Below are positions 22,650 through 34,264 of a stretch of 64,000 bases of DNA, piece after piece. Where the stretch lies: NCBI GenBank assembly GCA_024138015.1, contig JAMXBB010000009.1:39120344-39184343 (forward strand), written 5' to 3'. This stretch comes from Lumnitzera littorea (taxonomy: Eukaryota; Streptophyta; Magnoliopsida; Myrtales; Combretaceae). Both the position numbers and the translations under genes were made by a program. Every line of letters begins with the position of its first letter. The first letter of the stretch is position 1. The notes below the pieces were generated by a model, which did no database searches, was not told the DNA's origin, and worked only from the letters and a program-made list of their open reading frames with translations.

Positions 22650-23734
22650 AAGATTACTGAGCCTTCTATGAGTCCACTTTAAACCTTCATAGATGAGGTC
22701 TCTTTGACCCTGTGATTGAATGAAGATTGCAGAAATGAGCATTATGCCCACTACATATTGAAGATTAAAATCTTTTATTGAGCAACTATAGCTACCATGA
22801 TATGCTTGCTTCAATCTCTCATGGATGGGATTACTTCAACCTCAACTCTTCATAAAGGCATTATGGTTACCAAGCCTACTGTAGAGTTACTTTGACTCAT
22901 TATTGTTGAAATCACCTTTAATCTTATGAATGATATTGTAGAAGAGATTACCTACTACATACTTATGAGTGAATGCTTCTACTAAGGGATTGTAGCTTCC
23001 ATGATATGATTTCTTTGATCTCTCGTAGACAAGGTCCTTCAACTTTAAACCATGTGCAAAGGCATTTTAGCTGCTAAGCCCACTATGGAGTTGCTTCAAC
23101 TTATCATAGCTAAGATTACTTCAATCTCATATGTGATGTTGTAGAAAAAGGCATTACTGTTGTGTACTCAGGGTTAAACTGCATATTTAGGAGTAAATGC
23201 TTTACAAAATATCTACAGTTACTGTGATATGATTGCTTGGATCTTTCACTGATGAGGTTGCTTTAATCTCAACTCTATACAAAGGCATTATGGTTGCCAA
23301 GCCTACTATGGAGTTACTTTAACTCATCATAGCTAAGATCACTTCAATCTCATACATAATGTTGTAAAAATGGGTATTTTCCCATTATGTACTCACAAGA
23401 AAATGCTTCTATCAAGTGACAATAGCTACTATAATATGATTACTTCAATTATTCATGGATGAGGTCACTTTAACCTCAAGTTCTGTGAAAAAGACATTAT
23501 GGCTACCAAGCCTACTGTAGAATTGCTTTGATTCATCATAGCCAAGATTACTTCGATCTCATGCATGATGTTGCAGAAATGGGTATTACATTCATCATGA
23601 GCTCTAGAGTCAATGCTTCTACTAAGTAACAGGAGTTACCATGACATGATTGCTTTAACTATTCATGGATGAGATCGTTTCAACCTCGAATCAGCGAATA
23701 GGCATTATGGTTGCCAAGTTTGCCACTGAGTTAC
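22650..23734. repeat. 209-bp tandem repeat array (left part)
   Basis: The anchor 'ggcattatggttgccaagcc' (with variants) recurs at 22857, 23061, 23284, 23493 and 23701, spacing 204-223 bp. Units also contain 'gagttactttgactcatcat', 'gctaagattacttcaatctc' and 'atgatatgattgctt'. The array is interrupted by the solo LTR at 23735 and resumes at 27396. Confidence 0.9.
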
Positions 23735-26700
23735 TGTCAGGACCCTAAAGGGGGCCTAGTAGGATTACCTAAAATTTTCATAACATGTGTGCACCCATGA
23801 TATGAAAACCGCCTTGCAAGTCAGAGATTGCAAGACTCTAAATAATTAATCACTAAGGTTAATGATTTTCAAGTAATTATTTTATTATAACATGACATAA
23901 TATATAATTATAAATAACTATGGATATCTGGTATCCCACAGTTCCTCAGAACCGTAGAGAATCGGTATCCCCTACCAAATAATAAGACAGGATTACCAAC
24001 ATTATAAAACTGCAGGTAGAATTAAATTATATTAAATTCTAACATGTGAATATTTTCTACAAAGAGTCTTTATGTATTACCTATAAAAATCTCAACTAAT
24101 CCTAATACTAATGTACACATCTTCATCTCGCACTCAGCACTCGAGACATATCCCATTCCCATCGTATGTAAACCTGCAAAGAAAACTAAGGGGGAATGAG
24201 CATAAAGCAGCTCAGTGAGTTCATTCCTCACCACTATCGATCAAGCAAGTTTTCACACATTATTATCACACATGCAAGCAAGCTATCTACATACATAATG
24301 AATGCAGGCGTGATGAATGCAAGCAACACATCCATAGGAGTCCGGAACTATGGAAGGTGTAGAATTACGTCGTCCACACTTCGATTATCCTCTGTACTTA
24401 CCCGCACAGGGCACCTCAGCTTACCCACAGAGGCTACCTAGGGGCACCACCCCACTAGGCAAAACTCGACTATTACCCTAGCCGAGAAAAAGAATTTCAA
24501 TCCAAATAGGGGGAGTCCGAACTAGGACTATCCACCCTCCAAGGCCACTCGGGTACAAACATGCGAGTCCTCTCACAACCAAAAATAACCAAGGCTTTTC
24601 AGGCACAATAAAGCGAGTCCTCTCGCTATCAAGTGGAGAACCCTTGCTAGCTTTGCCTTAACGTTAAAAATACTATTTATGGCTTCACAAGCCCTTACAG
24701 CGATCATGCAAAAATTTGTTTAAGGTTAGAAAAGCTTTTGCCAAAAATACTTTTCTTAAGATTTTTGCAAGGCTAGCACTCTCCATTCATATCTTTACCA
24801 AGTCATAGACATGCGACGAGTTGAACCGGTTATTTGGGTCAGACATTTATATTTATCAATTTAAAAATGTGATCACACAGATGATGGCACATAAACAAAA
24901 CAGTTATTCAAACATACAAGCAATAGCAAACAACAAAACATCATACAAATAACACGCACAAGCAAATAGCAGGTCATCAGAATTCCCTCACCTGGATTAT
25001 TGCTCATTCTCCAAGCCTTTAGGGTTTCCAAGACTCGATATCGAACGCCTAAATCAAAATGGTAAACCTTATAAGTGTTCTAAGAATTCAGACCCCTTAG
25101 TCAACTAAAAGTCTATTGTAGTTTGTCTAGTTTCCTCCAATATAACCCGAGTATAGTATGTATAGGGCTACCATGCTCCATGAGATTAATAGTAGCTATT
25201 TTCTTATATTAGTAAGGTATGAGGCTTCCTTTATGTATTTTGTAATTTTTTTGTTTTGATTCCGATATTTACAAACTTATAGTCGTTTTTCATCGTTTTC
25301 GGACGCACGTTCACACAGTGATATCCATTTTGGACGTTAAGACTCGTGTTTTACGATATGAACTAAATTTAGAGAAATTTTAACTATGAAAACTTAATTG
25401 CTCTTATTACTTATATTTATATCTTTTATTTATACTTAATGAGTTAGTTAACCCTTAAATCCTTACACTTAGAGGATTTTACTTTACTATTACTAATTCA
25501 TGTACGTAATTAAGTATGATCTAATTTAGAAAGTGTCTTAGGGTTTACTAAGTTAAGTACCTAATTATTATACACTCTTCTTATTTTCTCATTTTCTAAA
25601 CCTACGCTTATGTCGTTGCTTACATCATCATTTGCTTAGGTCATTGCTTATGTCATCACTTGCTTATGTCATGGCTTATGTCGTCATGGCTTATGTCATC
25701 ATGTGCTTATGTCATCATGTGCTTATGTCATCACTTACCTCATCATATGATTACATAAGCCTTTCCTTATGCTTATGTCATATGTATATGTATTATGTAC
25801 ATGTTACCCCTTTCTCTTATACTTATGTACATATACCTTATACATACTTATACTCATATCTATACTTAGACTTATACCGTATTTATACGTGTATACATAC
25901 TCATATACCTATACGGTTGGATACGTATTTTGATACTAAAATTCGTATGCCTTATTTACCCTCTTAAGAAATCTTCACAATTCCATTCTTTTTGTATTTT
26001 AAGGGTATATTTAACATGGCTTATGTATGTATAGTTAGTAGACGTCCAAATTGAGTTATGTATATAATGAAAACTTATGTATAAAGGTATTTATACATGT
26101 ATATCTCTAGCATACCCTTATGTATACCTACTCAAAGACATGTACACATGCATCTTCTTCCATTGCCTAAAGGATTCTACACTTCCATATGTAAAGATTG
26201 AAACTTCAAGCCTAAATCAACATATATATAAACACAACACATAACCTAACCTTTTCTCCTTCTAACTTGTAAAGAGGATGAAGTAAGACATAAATACATA
26301 ATAGCATACCTTAAGTTGCCCTTGATTATGGATGAAATGGTTGAAAAGGAAAGAAAATGAAAGGGAAATGAAGCTCACGGCATGGAGGATGTTTTTGTTT
26401 TGTTTCCTTTGATTTATTTTGCTTATGGAAGAAGGAAAATGATGGGGCCTAGAAGATGAAAGTAGTGGACGGCAAAGAAAAGAAAAAGAAGGGAAAAATC
26501 AAAAGAAAAGGGAAGAAATCATGAGAAGGAAGATATTTTTTTCCTAATGAAAGAGACACTTTTGTTTACTTTTTCAATTGTTGACTTTAGTCAACATGTG
26601 TTGACTTGGTCAACTTTCAAAAAAATAAAGCCCCTTTTTTGTACATAATGAACTAATTAAGAAAAATTTGGAGAAAGATTATGGAAATGAAGGGAAATAA

Positions 26701-27395
26701 GAAATTTAGTGAATTGATTAGTAAAAATAGGTAATGAGATTTTCCATTAGGTATTTATATCCTATATACATCATTTGGTAAGCTACTTAGTATAATTGAG
26801 ATGAAAAATAGCATTTAGGGTATTAAGGTTTACTACATTTAACCTAATCTTCAACTATACCCTTAACTCTAAGTGAGACTATCCTAATCATATACTTAAG
26901 ACATAAATGTAATCTATGATTCATTATCTTAGTTTCTAAGGGATCATTTAAGCATTCTAAATGTTTATGCATGATTGAGGGTCATCTCTAACCTTTTACT
27001 AATGATTTGGCAAAATATAAGCATTATATTATCAATTAAGGTTTTAGGGTATATCATGGTGAATTAGTGCTTTTATATCCTTAAAGTTATGGTTTTAGGG
27101 TTCTTATTACTTTAAGGCACCATCTCTAATGTTTTTACACATTTAGGGTTTCATATATTCTTACGCGATTAAATTTTCAATTGTCATCTTAGGGTTTTGA
27201 TGAGGTTCGAGGTTTTAGGGTCTTCGTATCCGGTTAGAGGTTCATTGATGATTTAAGGTTTTTCGTATCCACTTTAGGTTTTGGATTGAGATTTTAATTG
27301 GTTTTAAATCTTACTGGCTCTTTTGAGTTTAGGAAATCATCTACAGTTTGGACGTTTGTTTCTATACTTAGAAGGCTAAATTCGTGGGGTTTACA
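23735..27395 (+). mobile_element. Solo LTR of a chromovirus-type (Tekay-like) gypsy element
   Basis: A 3661-bp unit begins 'tgtcaggaccctaaaggggg' and ends 'cgtggggtttaca' (TG...CA). It is flanked by an exact 5-bp target duplication, 'gttac', at 23730-23734 and 27396-27400. Removing it rejoins a 209-bp repeat unit. 'gcagctcagtgagt' (24208) is shared in form with the solo LTR at 34265-37124. No gag-pol is present, so this is an LTR left by recombination (or a non-coding derivative). It contains a GCTTATGTCATCAT minisatellite at 25605-25745. Confidence 0.85.
25605..25745. repeat. Minisatellite, about 18 bp unit
   Basis: About eight units of 'gcttatgtcatcat(g/c)'-type sequence inside the solo LTR. 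The long open frame that overlaps it is a by-product of this repeat and the TATAC-rich stretch that follows. Confidence 0.85.
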
Positions 27396-28814
27396 GTTAC
27401 TTCAACTCATCATAGCTAAGATTGCATCAAGCTTGTGGCTGAAGAGCACTAGATAGATATATATGCTATATTTGTGTACACAAATCATACTTCATGAAGA
27501 TTTTTTTGGTAAAAGGTGTTAGGTGGCAATGGTAGCCACTCTTGGGCCTATTTGAATGTCATGCACCATTGCAGCGATGATAGTTATGCCATCTTAGACT
27601 TTGATTATGTCACATCTTGCATGAGAGCATTTGACATGGCTTATATGTCAAGATGTTGTTTCTCATGTTGAAGCAGTAATGACGGCTTTCATAGTGAAGA
27701 CCATGAATGATGACATTTGATAAGCTAAGCTTGCTTTGTGCTTATAAAGGAGATCGCATGGGGTGAAGATCAATATTTTCCTTGAGCGCCATTTGGCATT
27801 TTCAAAGGTTTCAGCATAGTATATTATTTTTATTAGATATCTCAAGGACATTAATATCACTTGTGATAATGAATGCTTCATATCAAGATCATCCTCGAAG
27901 CTATTGATGTTGAGAGTTTCGATGAATTTGAAGAGGCGCTCCTTATTACTCCCTTGTATGTCATTAAACTTGGTGAACTAGGGACTCATGTAGTTCTTAG
28001 TATGATTTCTCTACTATACACTATGAGTACAAGAGTTACGAACATTGGATATGAGCATAATATGCTATGTGGACCTACTTCAGGTACTTTCTCAAAAATA
28101 GTCCTTCATCATATATGTGGAAAGAGTTTATGATAGAGTAGTTAAAAGTTGGAGAAGTTTGTTGTCTATATTGCATTTAGAAGATGAACATCTCTTAAGA
28201 TGCAGCCATGCATAATGAACAGTCACCTAGTCTGTTAGAGTTGATGGGAGGATTGGCTACATGCTATCTCCTTAATGTACATTTTCGTCCCCTACAAGGC
28301 CTTCATGAATTTGCTACAGTATATGTTTAATTAACTAAAGTTGGGAGTATCAATGCTTATAGTCCATTATTGCAGTTGCCCCTTGTTATTGCTCATTATC
28401 TTTAGCAAAGACTTGGTAGATTATCCCATACTGGCATCCTCTAATGCAAATGGTAACTGATGTGGATCTTAGATCTTGTAGTACTAAAGTAAATAAAATA
28501 CTGTAAGGTTTCACACTAATGATAGTAGTGTCAGCAGCTAGTTTTGGCATACATTACACAAAGAGATTAGGATGAAGATTGAAGTGTTCTCTTGCATGAA
28601 TCTTAAGTAAAGCAATGGCATGGACATTATTTGATGAAGTCATAGGAGTGATGTTTTACTTCCTACTTGAATTTTCTCAACCGTGTCAAATTGGATGTTT
28701 TGATCTTGGTAGTGTCCTCTAGGTGTCATTATATTCAAGAATTTCTCTTCCCTAATGGAGTCACTATTTAATGTATTGGGGAGTGGTTGTTGACGATTGA
28801 TCACATGCGATGTA
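27396..28814. repeat. 209-bp array remainder and LARD interior
   Basis: The first about 90 bases complete the repeat unit broken by the solo LTR ('gttacttcaactcatcatag'). Beyond that the sequence shows only loose relatives of the repeat ('catgttgaagcagtaatgac') and no recognised gene. The region ends at the second LARD LTR. Confidence 0.6.
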
Positions 28815-29589
28815 TGTGCGGTCGATCTTAGAGATGTCATGAACTAATTACATGTTGAGGGGTGATTTTAAAAAGAGGAGTGGGAAGAGGAACAGGTAAG
28901 CTCGATGTCTTGTATGCGCGTATGTAATAGTGGATTGAATTATGTGATTCTTGAGTATCCTTGATTTGTTCTTTATGAGATATTTAATTTGATTTTCTAT
29001 AGTCATTATGATAGAGTAACGACGTTATTATGAAGTGTGCTAATGCTTCGAATGTTGCAAATGAAGAGAAGGCTCCTATATATAGATTTTGACCCTTAAT
29101 CTCAACTATTGGATTAAGTTGAGATGGATGGATCAAATGAGTCATTGGTAGGAGTTGTAATCAACTCTTGGTGTTCGAGTGGCTCATATCAATCCCTTAT
29201 TTTCTTATGGACTTATGCTTTAGAGATGGGATTTGGAAATGGGCCTATATAAGGCATATGGCTTATAAAAAATAAAGAAGGTTTAACTCCTCATAAAAGG
29301 CCCATTCTTTAAATAAGGTTTATTTTAGCCGTTTTAAGGCCTATGAAGGCTAAATGAAGCCCAAACAAGCCCTGGAAGAATTCTTTTGAATCTATTTTTC
29401 GCACATAAGACAATTAAGCAAGATTGAGAATGAAAAAGAACTAGTTCGGCAATCCTTATTCCAAGCTTACCAAGTTGAATCTCTTTAAAACATCCCTTAT
29501 TAGGCTCGATTTCCTAGGCTTATCACTAGCTTATCAAACCAGTTTATGGTATTAAACTAGGTTAAAAGCTTAATTACTGAAATGACCTT
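28815..29589 (+). repeat. 3' LTR of the LARD-like element
   Basis: The partner of 18464-19221, same order and orientation, with a conserved TATA box at 29077-29085. Immediately after its end the copia gag reading frame resumes. Confidence 0.8.
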
Positions 29590-29594
29590 TTATA

Positions 29595-30100
29595 AGAGTT
29601 TATGTCCAAAAATTAATCTCCTTAATATAGATGAACCAATTTCAAATGTACGTTTAAAGCGGTGTATTATTTGAGGACTAGTCTTTGAATATATACCATT
29701 TGTGACATCAATCTAAGGATAGATTCAATAACCATCTTTAGAAGTGCTTGAAAATTTCCTTTCTTCGAAGGAGTCTTCAGCTACGAAAATGGCTAGGGTT
29801 AAAGTGGAGGATAGTTCTGAAAGCGCCTTTGTAGCTTGAAAGTAGTAGCATTTTAAAAGGAAAACCTAGAAGGAGAATGCAGAAAAGAATGACTGAGTTG
29901 AAGTAGACTTCAAGGAAAATAAGAAAAATCTTTAGTGTTACTAAGGTGGAAAACTTTACCAATTCAAGAGAGATTGTCATGTTAAGTTGAAGGAGAGTGA
30001 TATAACCGAACTAAAAGGTTCTATTTAAAAAGAATGGGGAAAATGCTTTATCACTAAGGTAAATTCAAACAATGCACAAACATTTAGTAGCCTTAATAAG
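29595..30100 (+). pseudogene. Ty1/copia gag, part 2, with decayed zinc knuckle
   Basis: Resumes with 'SLCPKINLLNIDEPISNVRL' and then 'FEYIPFVTSI' and 'PSLEVLENFLSSKES', the conserved second half of copia gag (family LCSEISxLNPDEPISDARxRR; FVTSIQGW; PSLEELENLL). Around 29937-29981 is a CCHC zinc knuckle with its second Cys lost (C-Y-x-G-G-K...K-R-D-C). Stops and a shift occur between these pieces. Confidence 0.85.
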
Positions 30101-30250
30101 GAGTGGATTATAGATTCCAATTGTAGTCATTATCTTACTAGAGATGAAAAGCGATTTTGTAGTTTTTGTCGACATGACGGAAAAGAATCCATTATGAGTT
30201 ATCGCTGTAGATAACTTTATTCATTATATTGAGAAAGAAGGTATTGTTGT
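30101..30250 (+). pseudogene. Ty1/copia protease (5' part)
   Basis: 'WIIDSNCSHYLTRDEKRF' matches the copia protease active site (family W.xDSGCSxHMT). The catalytic Asp is kept but the following Gly is Asn. A second piece, 'NFIHYIEKEGIVVV', leads to the solo LTR inserted at 30251. The protein continues after 32704. Confidence 0.82.
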
Positions 30251-32699
30251 TGTAGATCCTGTGTAAGATATCAAGAGGAGAGGGAGGGAGGGTGTGAATT
30301 GATATCTTTAAAAAATTGAAGCCTTTTCAAATTAAAAAGACGCCTTTTAATAACTTAGTATGTTGTGAGTAGTAGTATATTGATTGTCAGCTTTTAGGAT
30401 AAAAAATAATAACTTAAATAATAAAGTACAAGACATAAATAGAGATAGGGAAGAGAGAATTTGACAAATGATTTTAAGAGCTTTCACCTTATGCTTATTG
30501 CTTTCTTCCAACTCAATTGTTGGGGGCTCGGTTTTTCTCACCGGTGTCGTTCCACTAATCTAAATCCAATAATCAAATCAATACAAGAAGTTATAGATAA
30601 GTAATGGTCACTCCTTACCCTATCTCATTAGCTTGTCCCTAAGCTACTTATAGGCTTATAGAGAACACCTAGTATCTCTCTTAAAATTAGGTACAAATTC
30701 TTGTAAATAATTAAAAATAAATGAGGAAGTACAAAGTTATAATCCTCTTAATTTGATTAACATAAATAGAAAGACAATAAAATGAAAATCATTATTGTGC
30801 ACAATTTTTGACTTAGTTTCTAAGTGTTGTTGTTGATCACGAATTTAGCAGAAAAATTCTAATCTGAATCTTTTGTTCTAGTTATGTTGCACGAAATATG
30901 TTCATATAATCTTGGAATAATGATTACAAATCACTAGTTGAAAATAATATTGAGCACTTTTTAACCAAGTGGAGAAAATCTCTCATATAGTTATCCTTAA
31001 AATTTCAATTTGAATTCTAAACAACAATTGGTGATCCTTTTGTTAATTTAAATGTTGCTATTGTGATAAACTTCAACAAATGGGGAAAATATATTTCTCC
31101 TTGTATATCCTTAAAAAATTCGTCCAAAAAATATCTACTATATTTTTTACTTGATAAACCTTACTAAAAAGCTTGAAGATGTAGTTAGTACTTGTCCTTT
31201 CTATAGATAAATATATCCCACTCATTTTGAAATTGAAATCTCTTGTAAATCTCTATCATATCTTTGTAATTTGAATTCGAAAAAATATCTCTGAAAATGT
31301 TGCATTTATCTTTGTCCATATCTTTGTCTTTTCATATTTGAATTGAAGATGCTTCCCTAAGCTTAATCCATATCTCCTTTATATCTCTTCGAATATGTCC
31401 CTATTTTTATCTTCCTCATTTAAATTTGAAGATTCAAATACCGCCTAATAAAAATATCCCAGATACTTTGGCTCGTATCAGTTCAAGATATATTTACTAT
31501 TGTTGGATGATATCGGCTTGAAAGAAAATTGGGTACATTTCATTTGACTTGTAAATAGATTGTCGTTGTCGGTCTTGAGTTAATCACGTAGTCCTATCAT
31601 ATATACTCTACTTTGACATGATGCTAGGTGTTGCTTTGCTTGGCTTGTCAACATGAACTTTGAAAATATTGCTAAACTTTGAACAAATGAAATCAATGTT
31701 GGTATATAGCTTACCATGTCATCCCATGCTGGAGATAAATCCTTGATGAATGCCATGTCAAAATTGAAGATGCTAGAGAGATGTATATGTTAACCTTGCT
31801 TGTAAATGTGACACTTATGAAGCGCTTGTCATATGACAATTAACACTTTAAAATTTATGTTAAAAATGATTTCTAACTCCTAAACCAAGTAATCACATTT
31901 TTCAAATTTCCAAGCTACTGGTTGAAAATCACATTGGAGCATGTACACATGTTAATGGAGATTGCACTTGTCATAGTCACATATATTGATGACATGCTTG
32001 GAAACTAAAAAGCTATTCTCTTCGTAATGATGTCCCATTAAATAAAAAATGTTGGACACTTTTGAAAGCTTGGAGAGTAAATTCTAATGTCATGATACAA
32101 CTTGAACTAGGCTTCTTTGTACATAAGAGCTAAATATTTATTCAACAAGTGAAGAGCTTAATGTCCACTTGTACTCGATAATTTGTCAAACGAATTATCT
32201 ATAAATTAAACTCTTCAATAATTATCTCTTTCAATATCTATAACTTCATTCCACATCCATAATTTAATCCTCCTTAAAAATCTCTATGGATTTTAAACCA
32301 ACTTAAGTGGAACAAAATTGAATATACTTTCCTAATATACAATAAAGTGGAGTTGGGCCTTCACATCAATTCGTCCAACTTATAATGTTGATAATAAAAT
32401 TATGTATTTGATCTTCAGGTTACTATCCTCTGTTTATCTCATGTTAGGAACCACTTTTTGAATGTTGGCATCTATTTTTCTTCAATTTATATCTGATATA
32501 TTTTTTGACTCAATTTCTAACTTACATTTTGACTTAGCTAAATTCTCCAATATAGTCTATTTGCATATACTTTTTCCACCATCTTTCTTTTAACTAACTT
32601 CACCATTTTATCATGATATATTTACACATTTCATAGACATATTAGTAATAACTCAACATATGTTTTGTTATTATCAAAACAAATTTAAGAGACTTAACA
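30251..32699 (+). mobile_element. Solo LTR inside copia protease
   Basis: A 2449-bp unit runs from 'tgtagatcct' to 'gagacttaaca' (TG...CA), with an exact 5-bp target duplication 'gttgt' at 30246-30250 and 32700-32704. Its start (GAGGGAGGGAGGGTGTGAATT) and its end (ttgttattatcaaaacaa) resemble a widespread class of plant LTRs that open with a 'GGGGGTGAAT' motif and close with a 'CATCAAAAC' motif. I do not assign a lineage firmly. There is no coding content. Copia protease coding reads directly across the gap. Confidence 0.82.
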
Positions 32700-32704
32700 G
32701 TTGT

Positions 32705-33180
32705 CATTAATAGCAATGGTGGTAGTCAAATTACGTTTAAGAACATATATCACATTTTCGAGGTAAGGAAGAATCTTCTTCCCATAGTAAATGTCATTAA
32801 CATACATAATCATATTCTATTTGGTCCAAAAGAACTGAAATTTCTTTGAGACATAAAAGAGTTAAAAGAAAATGTAGTTCACATTGGTGCATGTGTAAAT
32901 GATTTATATGTTTTATCTACTTTAAGTTCTTATGTAGACAGAATGAGCAGCAATGATACTACTTCTTTATGGCAAGCAAGACTTAGGCTTATAAATATGT
33001 TCAAGTTGAAACTTATGTTGAAAAAATGTCTAGTCAAAGGCCTTCTTATGTTGACAAACTTCAATGGAGGTAAAATTTGTGAATGTTGTCAATATGGAAA
33101 ATCTCATAGACTTCCATTTGGCACATTTCACTTACAATGCAAGGCTCCCTTGGAATGGATTCATAGTGATTTAATGGGCC
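32705..33180 (+). pseudogene. Ty1/copia protease end and GAG-pre-integrase
   Basis: After the solo LTR the frame resumes with 'ITFKNIYHIFEVRKNLLPIV', 'HILFGPKELKFL' and 'NDTTSLWQARL', then 'CECCQYGKSHRLPF' and 'APLEWIHSDLMG'. This is the copia GAG-pre-integrase HHCC-type zinc region leading into the integrase core. H of the usual 'LWHARLGH' is replaced (Q), so the zinc site is damaged. The open part is 32943-33230. Confidence 0.85.
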
Positions 33181-34035
33181 TAACTAGAATAAGCTCTTAT
33201 TTAGAATTTAAGTTCATGCTACTCTGTTGATGATTTCACCTTGTTTTCTTTGGCATATTTTGTTAAAATAAGTATGAAGTTTTGTCTTAGTTTCAAGAAT
33301 TTAAGTCAATTTTGGAAGGTGAACTAGGCTCAAAGATCCAGGTTCTAAGAACAGTTAATGGAGGCAAATTTATATTGGATGAGTTTCTCTCCTTTTGTTG
33401 ACCACATGGCATAAAGAGAGAATTATCATGTCTAAAGACACCTCAACAGAATGGAATGACAGAAAGGTATTGAGACGTGTAATAGTTATTACATGATAAG
33501 AATCTACAAAATGGCTTATGGGCAGAGGGTATGGAATGTGCAAATAATGTCATGAATTAGATGCGAGTTAGTTTGAACAATATGAGATCTCACTTTGAGT
33601 TGCTTTATAAGGAGAAGCCAATGGTGAGGCTTCTCAGGATTTTTTGATCCATTTGTTATGTTCATGTACTAGAATCTTAGAGGAATAAGCTAGAACCAAA
33701 AGCTAAGAAATGTATCTTTGTTGGCAACGATGAGCAAAGGAAATAATGGAGATGTATGGATCTTATCACACATAAGTATGTTACTTCATGTGATGTTGTC
33801 TTTGATGAAACTTTTATTATTGGAGTAATAAATTTCTAGTTGAAGATTTAGATCCTTCTATGCGTAAGATGGCAAGTTTACCCTTGTCATCTAATTATGA
33901 AGAAAATTTTTTAGAAGTGATACAAATTGAAAAGGAGAGCTTTAGTCAAATTAACAAAGATGTTTAAGATGGCTCACCAATGACTAAGGAGATCAACTCT
34001 CAAGCTAGTTCAGTATAGGGATGAGAATTTTATTA
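33181..34035 (+). pseudogene. Ty1/copia integrase core and C-terminus
   Basis: Several frames carry the core: 'SVDDFTLFSLAYF', 'KIQVLRTVNGGKFILDEF' and 'HGIKRELSCLKTPQQNGMTE'. The family sequence 'RSDNGGEF' has the second catalytic Asp; here it is Val (T-V-N-G-G), so this copy is catalytically dead. The C-terminal part ('EDLDPSMRKMASL', 'INKDV') runs to the Mutator-like insertion at 34045. Integrase before RT marks Ty1/copia. Confidence 0.85.
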
Positions 34036-34264
34036 CTTATTCTTAGGGATAAAGACACATAAAGGGCCTATATTTTCAGATTTTTGGCAAATCAATGTAT
34101 AGACTTTTATTTTTGTGCAACTTAGTGCTAATTTTATTAATTAGATTTCAATTAGGTGTCTCCATTAATAGGAAATTTATTCTCCATTGTGTATATATGT
34201 ATATTTGTATTTTAGTGTTTTGACTTTAGTTTTAATTGCATTTTGGCATTTGTACTTTAACCTT

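Larger units (their letters stand above)
18454..29589 (+). mobile_element. Non-coding LTR-flanked element (LARD-like) inside copia gag
   Basis: Two direct repeats of about 0.76 kb (18464-19221 and 28815-29589) flank a body with no retroelement protein recognised. The copia gag reads out on one side and in on the other. A candidate 5-bp target duplication is 'ttata' at 18449-18453 and 29590-29594, and removing the insert restores the gag frame. The exact ends are uncertain because TG...CA termini are not clean. Without the solo LTR at 23735-27395 the element is about 7.5 kb. The body carries two satellite-like arrays and a plastid rpoA fragment. Confidence 0.72.

Noticed and set aside
25632..25967. 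111-residue + strand open frame rich in Ser, Leu, Tyr and His
   Set aside because: It translates the GCTTATGTCATCAT minisatellite and a TATAC-rich stretch inside a solo LTR. The frame is a by-product of the repeat.
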